A DNA stretch of 64,000 nucleotides, taken from IMG/VR virus record IMGVR_UViG_3300032523_001141, positions 55,991 to 119,990 of that record; one strand, given 5' to 3'. Origin of the DNA: a virus. Under the pieces are notes generated by a model. The model saw only the letters and a list, made by a program, of their open reading frames with translations. It made no database searches and was not told the DNA's origin. Positions within the stretch are counted from its first letter, which is position 1. Each line of letters starts with the position of its first letter. The translations under genes were made by a program, and so were the position numbers. Positions 1-8,658 of the stretch are shown here, one piece after another.

Positions 1-688
1 TAACACTTTGCGGTAGAAGCCCGCGGCGCGATAAGTCCGTCATCATGCCGCCAACGCGGCCAGCAGAAAAACCAGACACATCATTCAGGTCAGCGTCGGG
101 GCCGTATAGATTGCCATACAGCGCGTCTGAAAACTCAGTTAGCGACTCCCCGCTCATTGAGTCTGTCCCGTTAACACTGTCTGAACGGGAAAAGCCTACC
201 TGATTTACAGCGCGCTGGAGTTGAACCGGATCTCCACGCCGCCCAAAAAATAAATCTTCGGAGGCCTGCGGCCCGATCAGCATTTCAGACATCATCATGC
301 CGAACTGACTATTTACAGTCCCAGCAAGATTGTTTAACTGCGCTGCGCCCATCTGACTTAACGGGCTGTTGTCAAACTTGTTACGGATGCCCTTAAACTG
401 CTGGAACATGATTCCGGTGCCGCGATCCCGCGCAGACTGCTCTGCCGTCCGGGACGCCTGCATGTACTTCGAGGACGCCATTTGGTCCATTACGCTTTGA
501 GCCGGAAACTGCTCCGGAATAAAAGCGCCGCCCATAAACTGCTGCAGCATCGGCATGCCGAACTGCGCAAAAGCAAGATCTATTTGCGGGTTTCCGGTCC
601 CGAGCGAGTTAAACATGGGCCGCGGAGTGCCCATTATCGGCTGCTGATTGCCGTAGCCTTGCATCGCTGGGTTAAACGGCTCAGCCAT
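1..688 (-). CDS. Probable tape-measure or internal virion protein, N-terminal part (runs off the window)
   Basis: An open frame starts at the ATG at 688 and stays open to base 1, so only the first 229 residues are visible. The start lies 2 bases after the stop of the preceding gene and has a GGGAAG-like ribosome binding site. The protein is rich in Met, Gln, Gly and Phe and predicted helical, with repeated short MG/MM stretches. No catalytic motif is visible. The assignment rests on position: in contractile- and long-tailed phages the tape-measure gene directly follows the frameshifting tail-assembly chaperone pair, which is the arrangement seen here. It could instead be another internal virion protein. 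The total length, which would help decide, is not visible. Confidence 0.55.
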   Translation of the reverse strand, partial: MAEPFNPAMQGYGNQQPIMGTPRPMFNSLGTGNPQIDLAFAQFGMPMLQQFMGGAFIPEQFPAQSVMDQMASSKYMQASRTAEQSARDRGTGIMFQQFKGIRNKFDNSPLSQMGAAQLNNLAGTVNSQFGMMMSEMLIGPQASEDLFFGRRGDPVQLQRAVNQVGFSRSDSVNGTDSMSGESLTEFSDALYGNLYGPDADLNDVSGFSAGRVGGMMTDLSRRGLLPQSV

Positions 689-690
689 AG

Positions 691-1101
691 TTAACTTCCC
701 GCGTCTTTAATTTCTTCTTCGGCCGGCGGTTGTTGGCTAGCGACCAGAGCCCGATATTGCGCTATTAAATGCCCGTATTTTCCGTCTATTGTATCGTTTT
801 TACTCGACTTTTCCTCGACCTCAATCCACGGGAATATATTAGCCTGGATTTTCTCTAAGGCGGCTGCTGCCCGCGCTTTCATATTTTGCCAGCTATCCGC
901 CTCCAAATTGCTGTGGCTAACGTAAGCTAGCCAGTGATTATGCGCCGCAGCAATTAACTTGCTGTCCTCTTGCCGCGCCATTTCACGAATAATTAAAACG
1001 TGCTTTACGCGCCACTTGCTGTCATAGGGATCGCATTTCGCGTAATCTATAGCGCCCGATGCAGCGGCCCGCACCATTAGCGCAGCGATTCGATCCCTCA
1101 C
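691..1101 (-). CDS. Tail assembly chaperone, frameshift extension (gpT-like) or coupled small protein
   Basis: A 136-residue helical protein if translated alone from the GTG at 1101, which overlaps the upstream TGA as GTGA; an in-frame ATG at 1077 is an alternative. The same frame stays open upstream to about 1173, inside the preceding gene. This is what a -1 frameshift product needs. The slippery heptamer A AAT TTT at 1104-1110 would join the first 330 residues of the upstream protein to 137 residues read in this frame. Paired frameshifted chaperones just before the tape measure are a known feature of tailed phages (lambda G/GT type). The protein has Trp- and Ala-rich helices and an acidic C-terminus with no enzyme motif. 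Confidence 0.6.
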   Translation of the reverse strand: MRDRIAALMVRAAASGAIDYAKCDPYDSKWRVKHVLIIREMARQEDSKLIAAAHNHWLAYVSHSNLEADSWQNMKARAAAALEKIQANIFPWIEVEEKSSKNDTIDGKYGHLIAQYRALVASQQPPAEEEIKDAGS

Positions 1102-2093
1102 CAAAAATTTGGCTCTAGCGCCATGGCCTCCAGTGCTTCGTATAGCCGCTGAAACTGCCGAAACTGATTGCAAACTAATCTTCGTGTAACCTCTATTTTT
1201 AACACGTCCAAAACTACGTAATTCCGCAAACGGGTCAAAGGATCTAACTCTTTATTGTCGGTTTTGTTTGGAAGCTCCACGCTAGCAACGTTTTCCAGTT
1301 CAGGCACGAGCGCGATTACTTTGTCGTCAACTACCACCGCTTCTATTGAACAAGCGAGCCTATACTCGAAAAAGCGCAGGAACCATTCTGTGTCGCTGCC
1401 GAATCCGTCGCGTTTCTGATCCAACAGCATTTGATGGTGGATTTGTCTGTTCTCTTCTGCTAGCATTCCGCGAAACTTAACGTTGTAACGCCCGCCCATA
1501 ATTGAGTAATTTTTATGCATTCGTGCGCCGCCAAGAATGCTGGCCACAAATATCTCTTTATCGACCTCAGTTGGATTACTTTCATATTTTTGCCGCATAT
1601 CCCAGCTGCAACGCGGGCAGAACGGCTCAATAACAGGCGCCAGTAAATTTACGGGCGGCTCGGGTGGTTCAGTCACAATTGGCGGGACGGGCTCCTCTGT
1701 TGCGCTCGCTTTGGTTTCTGCGGCCGCTTCTTGCGTGTCGGCGGATGCTGTCGCGCGGTCGTCAACTATTGCCGGCCCCGCATCCATTTCCGATACTTTC
1801 TCGTATAACTCGCGCATATTCGGCGACATGCCCGCTGTCTTCTTCGCTTTCTCCGCGCGTTCTTGTTCTGCTATAGCTTGTACTTTTGCAGCCGCGAGTT
1901 TCTGCTTTATTAGCTCTACGTCTTTTTCGCTCATGGCGCTGGCGTCTACGTATAGCCCGGGGACTTTACTAGCCGGCGTACGTTCGTGAATACTGGCAAG
2001 CAACTCGCCCATGTTCTCTGGAACTGGATCGCCTAGCTGCCACCCAAATTGCTGCAGCGTCTTTTTCGTCAGTTCCGACATATACTCGGCCAT
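1098..2093 (-). CDS. Probable tail assembly chaperone with CxxC motif (gpG-like)
   Basis: 331 residues, starting at the ATG at 2093 with a strong AAGGAG site. Residues 1-115 are charged and helical. A Pro/Glu/Ala-rich linker follows (about 115-155), then a C-terminal domain opening with FCPRCSW, a CxxC that may bind metal or be half of a zinc knuckle. It ends in MALEPNFW, where the slippery heptamer lies two codons before the stop. The location between a baseplate spike gene and the probable tape-measure gene, plus the frameshift signal, supports a chaperone that coats the tape measure during tail assembly. Family membership is inferred from context, not from a recognised domain. Confidence 0.55.
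   Translation of the reverse strand: MAEYMSELTKKTLQQFGWQLGDPVPENMGELLASIHERTPASKVPGLYVDASAMSEKDVELIKQKLAAAKVQAIAEQERAEKAKKTAGMSPNMRELYEKVSEMDAGPAIVDDRATASADTQEAAAETKASATEEPVPPIVTEPPEPPVNLLAPVIEPFCPRCSWDMRQKYESNPTEVDKEIFVASILGGARMHKNYSIMGGRYNVKFRGMLAEENRQIHHQMLLDQKRDGFGSDTEWFLRFFEYRLACSIEAVVVDDKVIALVPELENVASVELPNKTDNKELDPLTRLRNYVVLDVLKIEVTRRLVCNQFRQFQRLYEALEAMALEPNFW
1104..1110 (-). promoter_or_regulatory. -1 ribosomal frameshift slippery heptamer (A AAT TTT)
   Basis: On the minus strand the heptamer AAATTTT fits the X XXY YYZ rule and is in phase with the upstream gene, which reads CCA AAT TTT TGG TGA. Slipping back one base after TTT gives TTG GTG AGG, exactly the frame of the downstream gene. 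It lies six bases from the upstream stop codon. Placement between a putative chaperone pair and a probable tape-measure gene matches the conserved frameshift of phage tail genes. Confidence 0.6.
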
Positions 2094-2104
2094 CTTGGCT
2101 CCTT

Positions 2105-4942
2105 TTATTCAATGATCATGTATCCGTCATTAATCGTCTTTGTTTCAGAGTTTTTAAATTTGGGTGTTTTGTAAACGTCTGCCAGGTCGCCGGAGCCTGA
2201 GTTCCTGTCTTTGTCTCTAAATCCAGCGCCAGTTGCCTCGACGATTGTGAACTCTTGTTGCCTAAAAATTGGCTCGTCAAATTTCTTTTTGCCTGGGAAT
2301 GGCCACGACTCCACGCCGTTACCGTCCAGCACAGACTTTTCTTTCCACGTCCCTGTGTTCTGGCCGGCAATGCGCGCATACTGCTGCCAGCGATCCTCGA
2401 ATAACTCAAAGTCAGAATCAACGCGATAATCTTTATCAGACCGAAACGAGAAGCCGGCAATATCGAGTACTGTGTCATTGCCGGCTTGTTTTTCGCCGTA
2501 CCACCTGTTTTCAAGCTTGGACTCGTATTCTTTTCTCGCGTAGTCCGGCAGCTTATTGCGTACGTAATCTGTAATCTTATTTGCCGCTTCCTGCAGCGCT
2601 TGGTGGCACTCGTCCTTACACGGCGCGACGAACATATCGCGACCTGTTACGGTGCCGTACGAATACAAGAACTCAGGCGCCATTAGGCCGCCAGTAGCGT
2701 AAATATCGCCTTCCACATATGTCGTGCCGGCCAGAACGTTTTCCTTGCCCGTAAACAGATTTCCGATTTGCGGCTCGTCAATATCTGCGCGGCTAAAGAA
2801 GTGCGAAATTTGGCCGTCCTTACCAACGTAATGCCGAATGTTATTTGAAACTGTTATTATGTCCGTTTCGCCCTTACCGGCGTCGAGCGTAATTGTTCCG
2901 GGTTTAATCCGACTCTCACCGCCGCCAGACCGTAGGTACACGTTCTGCGATTGCGCTACGACGTTGGAGTCTGGCGCCCGCAATACGATACCGCCAAAAG
3001 AAACCTCGTCTCCAGTTTTCGGACTTGCGAAATCCATAGATTCCGTACTAGCGCGGCTTTCAATAAGCACACCGCCGTTTTTTGTCTGGTCATTACCGGC
3101 CAGAATCATCACGTCTTTTTCGGCTTTTATACGTACGCTCTTCTCGGTGGTGGAGATATCAATTGCGCCGTGGGCTCGGTGTATGATGTCGCGACCGGCC
3201 CACACTTGCGCGTTTTTGCCGGGCTTAAGCCAGACATCGCCCGGGGCTGAGATAATAATGCTGCCGGCACACATGCGAATCTCGGCGCCATAGCCGTCGC
3301 CGATAACAATAGCGCCGTCTTCCAGTAAAGAAATAAACGACTCAGATTGATAAAACTTTTGATTTTTGTACCGGTGATCAATGTCAATGTTTTGGTGCCC
3401 GGGCTCAATTAAATACATTGAGCCCTTAAGCTTTGTGTAATCTGGCACTTGGTGGTTGTACTGTGCGTGCTGAAGCTCGCTTTGCTCCCACGTTTTGTAG
3501 TCTTTGTAGTGCCAATGAAACGGATGCAACCCGACGTAGTTAAATAAGTAACCGTGCAAGTCTAAAATGCCTGCGGCGCGCTGCATGTTCGGTAGGGCGT
3601 CAGTGGCTTCAATATCGCCTGTGATTTTGTGTTCTGGCCCGTCGCCTTCTTTTCCGGCAAATTTATAGTTGTCCTTTGAGTCGCCGACGCCGTTTTCTGG
3701 GCGCCGCATACGCGCGGGTACCGGCAGCAATAAACGCTTGGCCAACGTAATGCCCTTAGCCGACGCAATAAAACGCCGGCCGTCCATTGCCGTATTGTCT
3801 TCAGATAGCCCGATCGGCGGGGAGTCTTCTTGGAAGTCTTGTGTGGGCTTAGGACTTCCCGGATTAGCTGTAACTTTTTCCGTGATTTGCGCGTTAACTA
3901 TTGTTGACTCGTACGGCGCCGGCGGCTCTCCGCCTTTTTCAAGCTTGTAGACCCACCACTCAAGATCTTTTGGCGGGGCTGAAACGACAGTTCGGCCGCC
4001 CTGTCCGTAATAGCCGTAAAACTGCTGTGTTCTGTGAAAAGGCTGGAGATTTTCGTATTTGTTTTCCCAATGCGCGTAATACGGCCGGCCGCCTGAGACC
4101 GCAAACGTATTGTGCTCATATTCCTGAATAATATCTTGTCCGGGATTCAGCGCGCCCATCGCCTCCCACGGATACGGCGAATAACCTTGCGTATCGTTAT
4201 ATTCTGCCTCGTCCATGAACGCGTCACGTTCGTGACCGGCAGTCCACGTTTGCATGTTGTAGCCGCTGACACGTAATAACTGATCGTGATAAAAACCAAA
4301 CACCCCTGTAAACTCATTTACGGCCATCTGGACCATAAAATCGTCAAGTGTGACTTTCAGCCCGGTAGTCGTAATTGCGCCCCACTCGCCGGCCTGTGTA
4401 CCGTCGAAAGGTTTCCAGCAGCTGTAATTAGCAAGCCCGCCGCTATCTACCATGTTAAGATAGCGTTTTTGAGCTTCGTCTACGCGGTTTCTGGAAGCTT
4501 GCGTAATCCAGTCGTGAACAGATTCTCGGCCGACTGTCGCTGGCTCGGGCACTACACCAAAAATAAGCCCGTGCGGTTGCGTATTGTGCCTGTAAGCCAG
4601 CACTAAGGTGCCGGGAACATAGGCTTTAATTTCTACAGCGCCGATAGACGTCTGACTGGTGCCGCCTATTTCAGTGCAGATAATCGGCATTGTCCCGCGC
4701 TCAAACTGCACGCGGTAGCAATTAGCTAACGGTGTGCCGTCTACGATCTCGCCAATGAGCAGCTGGCCGTTGTTGCCAAAGCTTGTGGCGTACGAAGTGT
4801 AACGACTGCGCGGGTCGGCAGTTGGCGTTAAATTACTTTCGTGAGCTGTCGAGCCGCCTTTGCTGCCTGCTACAGTCTCTAAGCGGTGCTCGCGCTCACC
4901 AGAGCCCGGCAAAGGCTCTGCGCGATTTCGTCTATCGAGCAT
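2105..4942 (-). CDS. Baseplate spike / gp5-VgrG-like protein
   Basis: 945 residues. After a low-complexity start, residues about 60-155 resemble an OB-fold domain (LLIGEIVDG, YRVQF, GTLVLAYRHN, HGLIFGVV), as in gp5, gpV and VgrG spikes. The middle (roughly 530-700) has short valine/isoleucine strand repeats such as SIIISAPGDVWLKPG, QVWAGRDII and VRIKAEKDVMILAG. These are typical of the triple-stranded beta-helix of membrane-piercing needles. No lysozyme or amidase motif is visible. The spike would sit at the tip of the contractile tail and pierce the outer membrane. The gene lies between the tail tube and the chaperone pair. The start codon lacks a clear ribosome binding site, and hairpins precede it. 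Confidence 0.7.
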   Translation of the reverse strand: MLDRRNRAEPLPGSGEREHRLETVAGSKGGSTAHESNLTPTADPRSRYTSYATSFGNNGQLLIGEIVDGTPLANCYRVQFERGTMPIICTEIGGTSQTSIGAVEIKAYVPGTLVLAYRHNTQPHGLIFGVVPEPATVGRESVHDWITQASRNRVDEAQKRYLNMVDSGGLANYSCWKPFDGTQAGEWGAITTTGLKVTLDDFMVQMAVNEFTGVFGFYHDQLLRVSGYNMQTWTAGHERDAFMDEAEYNDTQGYSPYPWEAMGALNPGQDIIQEYEHNTFAVSGGRPYYAHWENKYENLQPFHRTQQFYGYYGQGGRTVVSAPPKDLEWWVYKLEKGGEPPAPYESTIVNAQITEKVTANPGSPKPTQDFQEDSPPIGLSEDNTAMDGRRFIASAKGITLAKRLLLPVPARMRRPENGVGDSKDNYKFAGKEGDGPEHKITGDIEATDALPNMQRAAGILDLHGYLFNYVGLHPFHWHYKDYKTWEQSELQHAQYNHQVPDYTKLKGSMYLIEPGHQNIDIDHRYKNQKFYQSESFISLLEDGAIVIGDGYGAEIRMCAGSIIISAPGDVWLKPGKNAQVWAGRDIIHRAHGAIDISTTEKSVRIKAEKDVMILAGNDQTKNGGVLIESRASTESMDFASPKTGDEVSFGGIVLRAPDSNVVAQSQNVYLRSGGGESRIKPGTITLDAGKGETDIITVSNNIRHYVGKDGQISHFFSRADIDEPQIGNLFTGKENVLAGTTYVEGDIYATGGLMAPEFLYSYGTVTGRDMFVAPCKDECHQALQEAANKITDYVRNKLPDYARKEYESKLENRWYGEKQAGNDTVLDIAGFSFRSDKDYRVDSDFELFEDRWQQYARIAGQNTGTWKEKSVLDGNGVESWPFPGKKKFDEPIFRQQEFTIVEATGAGFRDKDRNSGSGDLADVYKTPKFKNSETKTINDGYMIIE

Positions 4943-4967
4943 TTTACAACCACTAGGGTCAGGTTAT

Positions 4968-5034
4968 GGGCCGAAGCCCCGGGCATTACTGCCCAATACC
5001 ATAAGCGGCGGCTGCGTTTTAAGCAACCGCCGCT
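4968..5034 (-). other. Cluster of three hairpins between tail tube and spike genes
   Basis: The 129-base gap between the tail-tube stop and the spike start holds three adjacent inverted repeats. These are a 12-bp stem at 5004-5015/5023-5034 with one wobble pair, GGGCA/TGCCC around a GTAA loop at 4981-4994, and GGGC-TTCG-GCCC at 4968-4979. On the minus strand no U-run follows, so a simple intrinsic terminator is unlikely. RNA processing, stability control or partial attenuation are possible. Confidence 0.5.
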
Positions 5035-5071
5035 CTTGGTTTTATTAATTAACGCGTAATTGCTTTTGTAA

Positions 5072-5623
5072 TTAAATCGTCGCCCCGCCGCCGCCTCCAG
5101 CTGCAGTACCGGGGGTCATGCCTGCGGCTGTTTCTTCGTACTTCAGCTCAAGGAAGACCATCTGCACCGTCTCCATGATTATGATATCTTGTGCCGATAC
5201 GCTACCGCCTAGCGCTGTGATCTTCGGGTATTTGAGGGTGTAGGTAATCGTTTTGCTGCCGGCGATCGCACCGCCACCGATAGCGCACCCGCCCTTAGCC
5301 TTAAGTATAATATCTGCACCCGTCGCTGCGCACAAAGGCCCATAGTTATCGATAAACGCTTTAAACGTACCTGAGCCGCCTACGACGCGCTCAAACGTGG
5401 CCGTACCGCGGCGGCGGCCACCGATGTAATAGACGTTTTGTCCAGGGGAGTTCTCCGGGCTGATCTCATAAACAAAGTTGATCGGCCGCTCAATGTTAAA
5501 TTGCACACGCTGTACAATGGCGCCGACAGTGCCGTTAAGGTCCAGCGTGCAATTTTCAGCGGTAAATGCGCCGCCAATTGTCTGGTCTTTGGTTTCAAAA
5601 ATATTTGCTCTATGTGCTGGCAT
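5072..5623 (-). CDS. Tail tube protein
   Basis: 183 residues, close to the length of T4 gp19. The sequence is beta-rich, with QRVQFNIERPINFVYEIS and GRRRGTATFERVVGG segments and a long strand near FLELKYEE, a pattern found in gp19-type tube proteins. The C-terminus is a short Gly/Ala tail. The gene lies directly downstream of the tail sheath, the usual sheath-tube order in contractile tails, with a 40-base gap. The product would polymerise as hexameric rings around the tape measure and form the DNA channel. The start ATG at 5623 is preceded by an ACGGAG-type site. Confidence 0.8.
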   Translation of the reverse strand: MPAHRANIFETKDQTIGGAFTAENCTLDLNGTVGAIVQRVQFNIERPINFVYEISPENSPGQNVYYIGGRRRGTATFERVVGGSGTFKAFIDNYGPLCAATGADIILKAKGGCAIGGGAIAGSKTITYTLKYPKITALGGSVSAQDIIIMETVQMVFLELKYEETAAGMTPGTAAGGGGGATI

Positions 5624-5663
5624 GTTCTAGCTCCGTTGCTTTGTTGTTTGATTCGCCGTTAAA

Positions 5664-8552
5664 TTATACGACCAAGTGAAGTTCAATATTGTTCAACGGC
5701 GCGGGCACGACCAAATCAAGCACGACTTCGATCCGGTCTTTGAGCAGTGGGTGAATACGCAGCACGCGGATTTCGCCGCTTATTAGCTGCGCGCCAAGCT
5801 CTGCTGTGTAACCGCTTGTCGCGAGAAAATCGAGGATTTCGTTAACACGATTCAGGATGTAGTCAACCATTCCTGGCGTGGCGTTTGTGCGGCCGATGTA
5901 CGGGCGCAGACGACGCAGGAACAAGTACGCCAGCGAATCGACGTTACGCCGAATCATCTCTTCTCGGCGGTTGAGGTCAAGGTTATCGGTCGTGAGGCCG
6001 TGCCGCGTGAACGGCGTGCCGTCTCGATCCTCCGTTACGATCCACACGCCAGCTTCGGCCATACGGTTAAGCTGCGTCTCGTTAAACATCTTGTACGAGC
6101 GCGTGTAGTCGTCAAAACCCGCAACTTCAACGTTTGTCATGCCTTGATGCGGTACAACACCGGACACAAGACCCCCGAGCGCGGCCGCCAGATAATATCC
6201 GGGCTGCAGGCGACCGGCGGAACCAACCTGATCAGGCCATATCGCGCAGATACGCCGACTGCCCCAAGCACCAGCTTGCGAGGCAATGTCGTCAGCCATC
6301 TCTGTGCGACTCAGGTTGTGCCAAACTTCAACGCGCTCAGCTTCAGTCACCGGGGCTCCGGTACCTGTGTAAAGCAGCAGCGAGTTTTCAGAGAGCACCT
6401 CGTCAACAACGTATTCGCTGTACGTTGTCTCGCCAAAACCGTTAACAGCAAAACCGTATCGCACGATGTCGCCCGGAACCACGCCGTTTGTAATAAAGTA
6501 GCTGTTGTTCTCTTCTACGAGGAGCAGCGTGAACTGGTCGCCGCTAGCACTGTCGTTATCGCTGACAGTTGCAAGCACTACGTCAGACACATTGCCGGAA
6601 ACGCCGTCGATGGCCGCGCCCTCGCCGACTACGAGCCTTGTCGAATTTGACTGAATGCCGAAGAACCCGGCCTTCCAGTTATTTGCAATCTCGTTCGACT
6701 CGTTATTGATGTGCGCTGCGTATAACGACTGTACCTGCTTGTTGAACGTCATCGGCACGAGGTTATACAGATCGTCGCGACCCTTGAGCCGCTCAAGTAC
6801 CTCGCCCCAGCTGTCCAGATCGTCAGGCTCGCATACGCCCGTGTACTTAACGGCTGTTCCGTTTGAGTTTGAGAGCGCCTTGAAAACGCCCCACTTTAGC
6901 GGGTTATCAGGGTCAAGCTGGCCGGGGATGACGTTAAGGTCGCCGACACTTGAAATAGACTCTACTGTGTCGCACAGATCAGCGACCCATTCGCGGTACT
7001 CAAGGTATAGCTGCCCGCGCGAAACAGGCAACGGCAGCGCTGTGCCGGCGTCCGTCCACTCGGGGTGGAACGCGGTCACGCCAGACTTAACAACAATCTG
7101 AGTAGCTTCCAGCTCGTAATTAACGCCCGAAGTCGTATTTAGCCGGTTCTCGGAAATTTGAATATCGTCTTTGATGAATAGGCTCATGTCCAGACTGGAA
7201 AGCTCCAGCATATCGGCCGGGAGATTGTCGCGAAGGATAAGTTTGTTTACAGCGCCGGCCGTGCTGGCCACGACCGAAACGTACCACTTATCTCCCTTGA
7301 CCATAGTCGTAACCGGCGATGTTCCGTCGATGTCGGCTACGAAAGCAACGCTTACGCCGTACTGACCTACCGGGAAGTAATTACCGGCAGCTGTGCCGGA
7401 GCTCGTTACCTCAAACGGGGCCGCGTAGTCGAGGCCCTTGGTCGTGCGGACGCTCACCTGCGGCGGCGTGTCGCCTTCGCCTGCGCCGGAGATGTAGCCG
7501 CCCTTTACGCACTCTAAAATATACGTGTCGTTGTAATTGCCGGTGTAGTTACCACTGATGTTCGACTTTGCACGAACTTTCGTGAAGTCCTGCCGAATAG
7601 TGATGCTCCACTTCTGCCCGATTACAAAGTTACTAGCAATGATGTCAGCGGCTGCGGCCGAGGCTATGCAACCAGGGCTCGATAGGGCGCTAAATGTAAC
7701 TTTTAACCCACGCGCGCCGATTACAATTTCGTCCCCGATGTTACCGGGGTTTAACTCGGCCACATCGTCAAGGCTGCTAGTCGAGCGCACGCGCATACGC
7801 GTACCTGTGCAACCAGCAACAGACGAATTAATTACTTCAATTGTGTACGTCTCGGTAAGAGCGCCGTCAACAAGGCCGTCATACTCGCTAACATCGATAT
7901 CTAAAATGGCAACGCAATTAACTGGACCAGAGATTTGAGCGCTGTCCAGCACTTCGTTACCGCTCTCCGAATTAAAATCACTCTCGTTGCCGCTGTCCAT
8001 TACTGCGGCGTTAATTACAGAGGCGACCGTCTCGCTGGCAAAACCGGCAACGCTTGTTTCCAAAATTTTCTCTACGCATGTCTCGCCGCTATCGACGACA
8101 CCGCGAAGGCGGACCACGTCACCAATTTTTACATCGCGTTCGTAGAACGCTCCGCTCCGCTCGAATGTTCCGTTCGCCTTAAAATACAACGGCGAGCCGG
8201 CCTCATTTGCCTCGACAGCTTCGACCCAGTTACGCTTACCGGCGACCGCGCGAATAACTGTGTCAGCGCTGGCTGTGGTGTGTTCAAGGTAACGCAGCAG
8301 CGCGTTATCGGCGAACAGTTTAACGTAAGCGCTATCAACCTTGGAGCCAGCCCGACGCTGCGGGTAGGCGTAATTTGTATCAACGGCCGAATTGTAAGCG
8401 CCGAGGCCGGACAGGGCCTTCTCAGACACATCTAAATAGCGATGCAGGATCGCATTCGGGCCGGAAATGTGTGCGCGCAGCGGTTCCGTGATTTCCGTCG
8501 GAACAATAGTGAATTCCTGAAAGACAAGAACCTGCGGTTTTACGTATGCCAT
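5664..8552 (-). CDS. Contractile tail sheath protein
   Basis: 962 residues from the ATG at 8552, chosen because GGAGAG lies seven bases upstream; an in-frame ATG 15 bases earlier has no such site. The N-terminus MAYVKPQVLVFQEF is typical of sheath proteins. The last 250 residues show the conserved gp18-like C-terminal domain, with VWIVTEDRDGTPFTRHGLTT, a run containing NVDSLAYLF, and the final strand IEVVLDLVVPAPLNNIELHL. The protein is longer than T4 gp18 because of beta-rich insertions (about residues 150-500), probably displayed on the tail surface. It forms the contractile outer tube that drives the spike through the envelope. Its neighbours are the tail tube and a tail-completion protein. 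Confidence 0.9.
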   Translation of the reverse strand: MAYVKPQVLVFQEFTIVPTEITEPLRAHISGPNAILHRYLDVSEKALSGLGAYNSAVDTNYAYPQRRAGSKVDSAYVKLFADNALLRYLEHTTASADTVIRAVAGKRNWVEAVEANEAGSPLYFKANGTFERSGAFYERDVKIGDVVRLRGVVDSGETCVEKILETSVAGFASETVASVINAAVMDSGNESDFNSESGNEVLDSAQISGPVNCVAILDIDVSEYDGLVDGALTETYTIEVINSSVAGCTGTRMRVRSTSSLDDVAELNPGNIGDEIVIGARGLKVTFSALSSPGCIASAAAADIIASNFVIGQKWSITIRQDFTKVRAKSNISGNYTGNYNDTYILECVKGGYISGAGEGDTPPQVSVRTTKGLDYAAPFEVTSSGTAAGNYFPVGQYGVSVAFVADIDGTSPVTTMVKGDKWYVSVVASTAGAVNKLILRDNLPADMLELSSLDMSLFIKDDIQISENRLNTTSGVNYELEATQIVVKSGVTAFHPEWTDAGTALPLPVSRGQLYLEYREWVADLCDTVESISSVGDLNVIPGQLDPDNPLKWGVFKALSNSNGTAVKYTGVCEPDDLDSWGEVLERLKGRDDLYNLVPMTFNKQVQSLYAAHINNESNEIANNWKAGFFGIQSNSTRLVVGEGAAIDGVSGNVSDVVLATVSDNDSASGDQFTLLLVEENNSYFITNGVVPGDIVRYGFAVNGFGETTYSEYVVDEVLSENSLLLYTGTGAPVTEAERVEVWHNLSRTEMADDIASQAGAWGSRRICAIWPDQVGSAGRLQPGYYLAAALGGLVSGVVPHQGMTNVEVAGFDDYTRSYKMFNETQLNRMAEAGVWIVTEDRDGTPFTRHGLTTDNLDLNRREEMIRRNVDSLAYLFLRRLRPYIGRTNATPGMVDYILNRVNEILDFLATSGYTAELGAQLISGEIRVLRIHPLLKDRIEVVLDLVVPAPLNNIELHLVV

Positions 8553-8599
8553 ATTAAAGCTCTCCATGCCGTAATGCTGTGGTCGGTGCTCTGGTAATC

Positions 8600-8623
8600 A
8601 GTATAAGTAACCTGTTACTGCAA
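8600..8623 (-). promoter_or_regulatory. Possible promoter/operator upstream of tail sheath
   Basis: In the 106-base gap before the sheath gene the minus strand reads TATACT at 8605-8600, close to a -10 element. It is preceded by the inverted repeat GTAAC-AG-GTTAC at 8607-8618 and a T7 run. No properly spaced -35 box is seen. The ATACT core recurs upstream of several other units in this window. The rest of the gap shows nothing else. Confidence 0.3.
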
Positions 8624-8658
8624 AAAAAGCACCTACACAAAGTTTATGAAGTTGGGTT

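Noticed and set aside
1537-1989. 150-residue plus-strand frame opposite the chaperone gene
   Set aside because: Hydrophobic Ser/Ala-rich reverse image of a charged gene; no ribosome binding site.
2105-4942. Lysozyme domain in the spike (as in T4 gp5)
   Set aside because: No catalytic lysozyme motif could be seen between the OB-fold and the beta-helix.
6000-6650. 216-residue plus-strand frame within the tail sheath
   Set aside because: The sheath protein on the minus strand has clear family features; this frame has no start signals.
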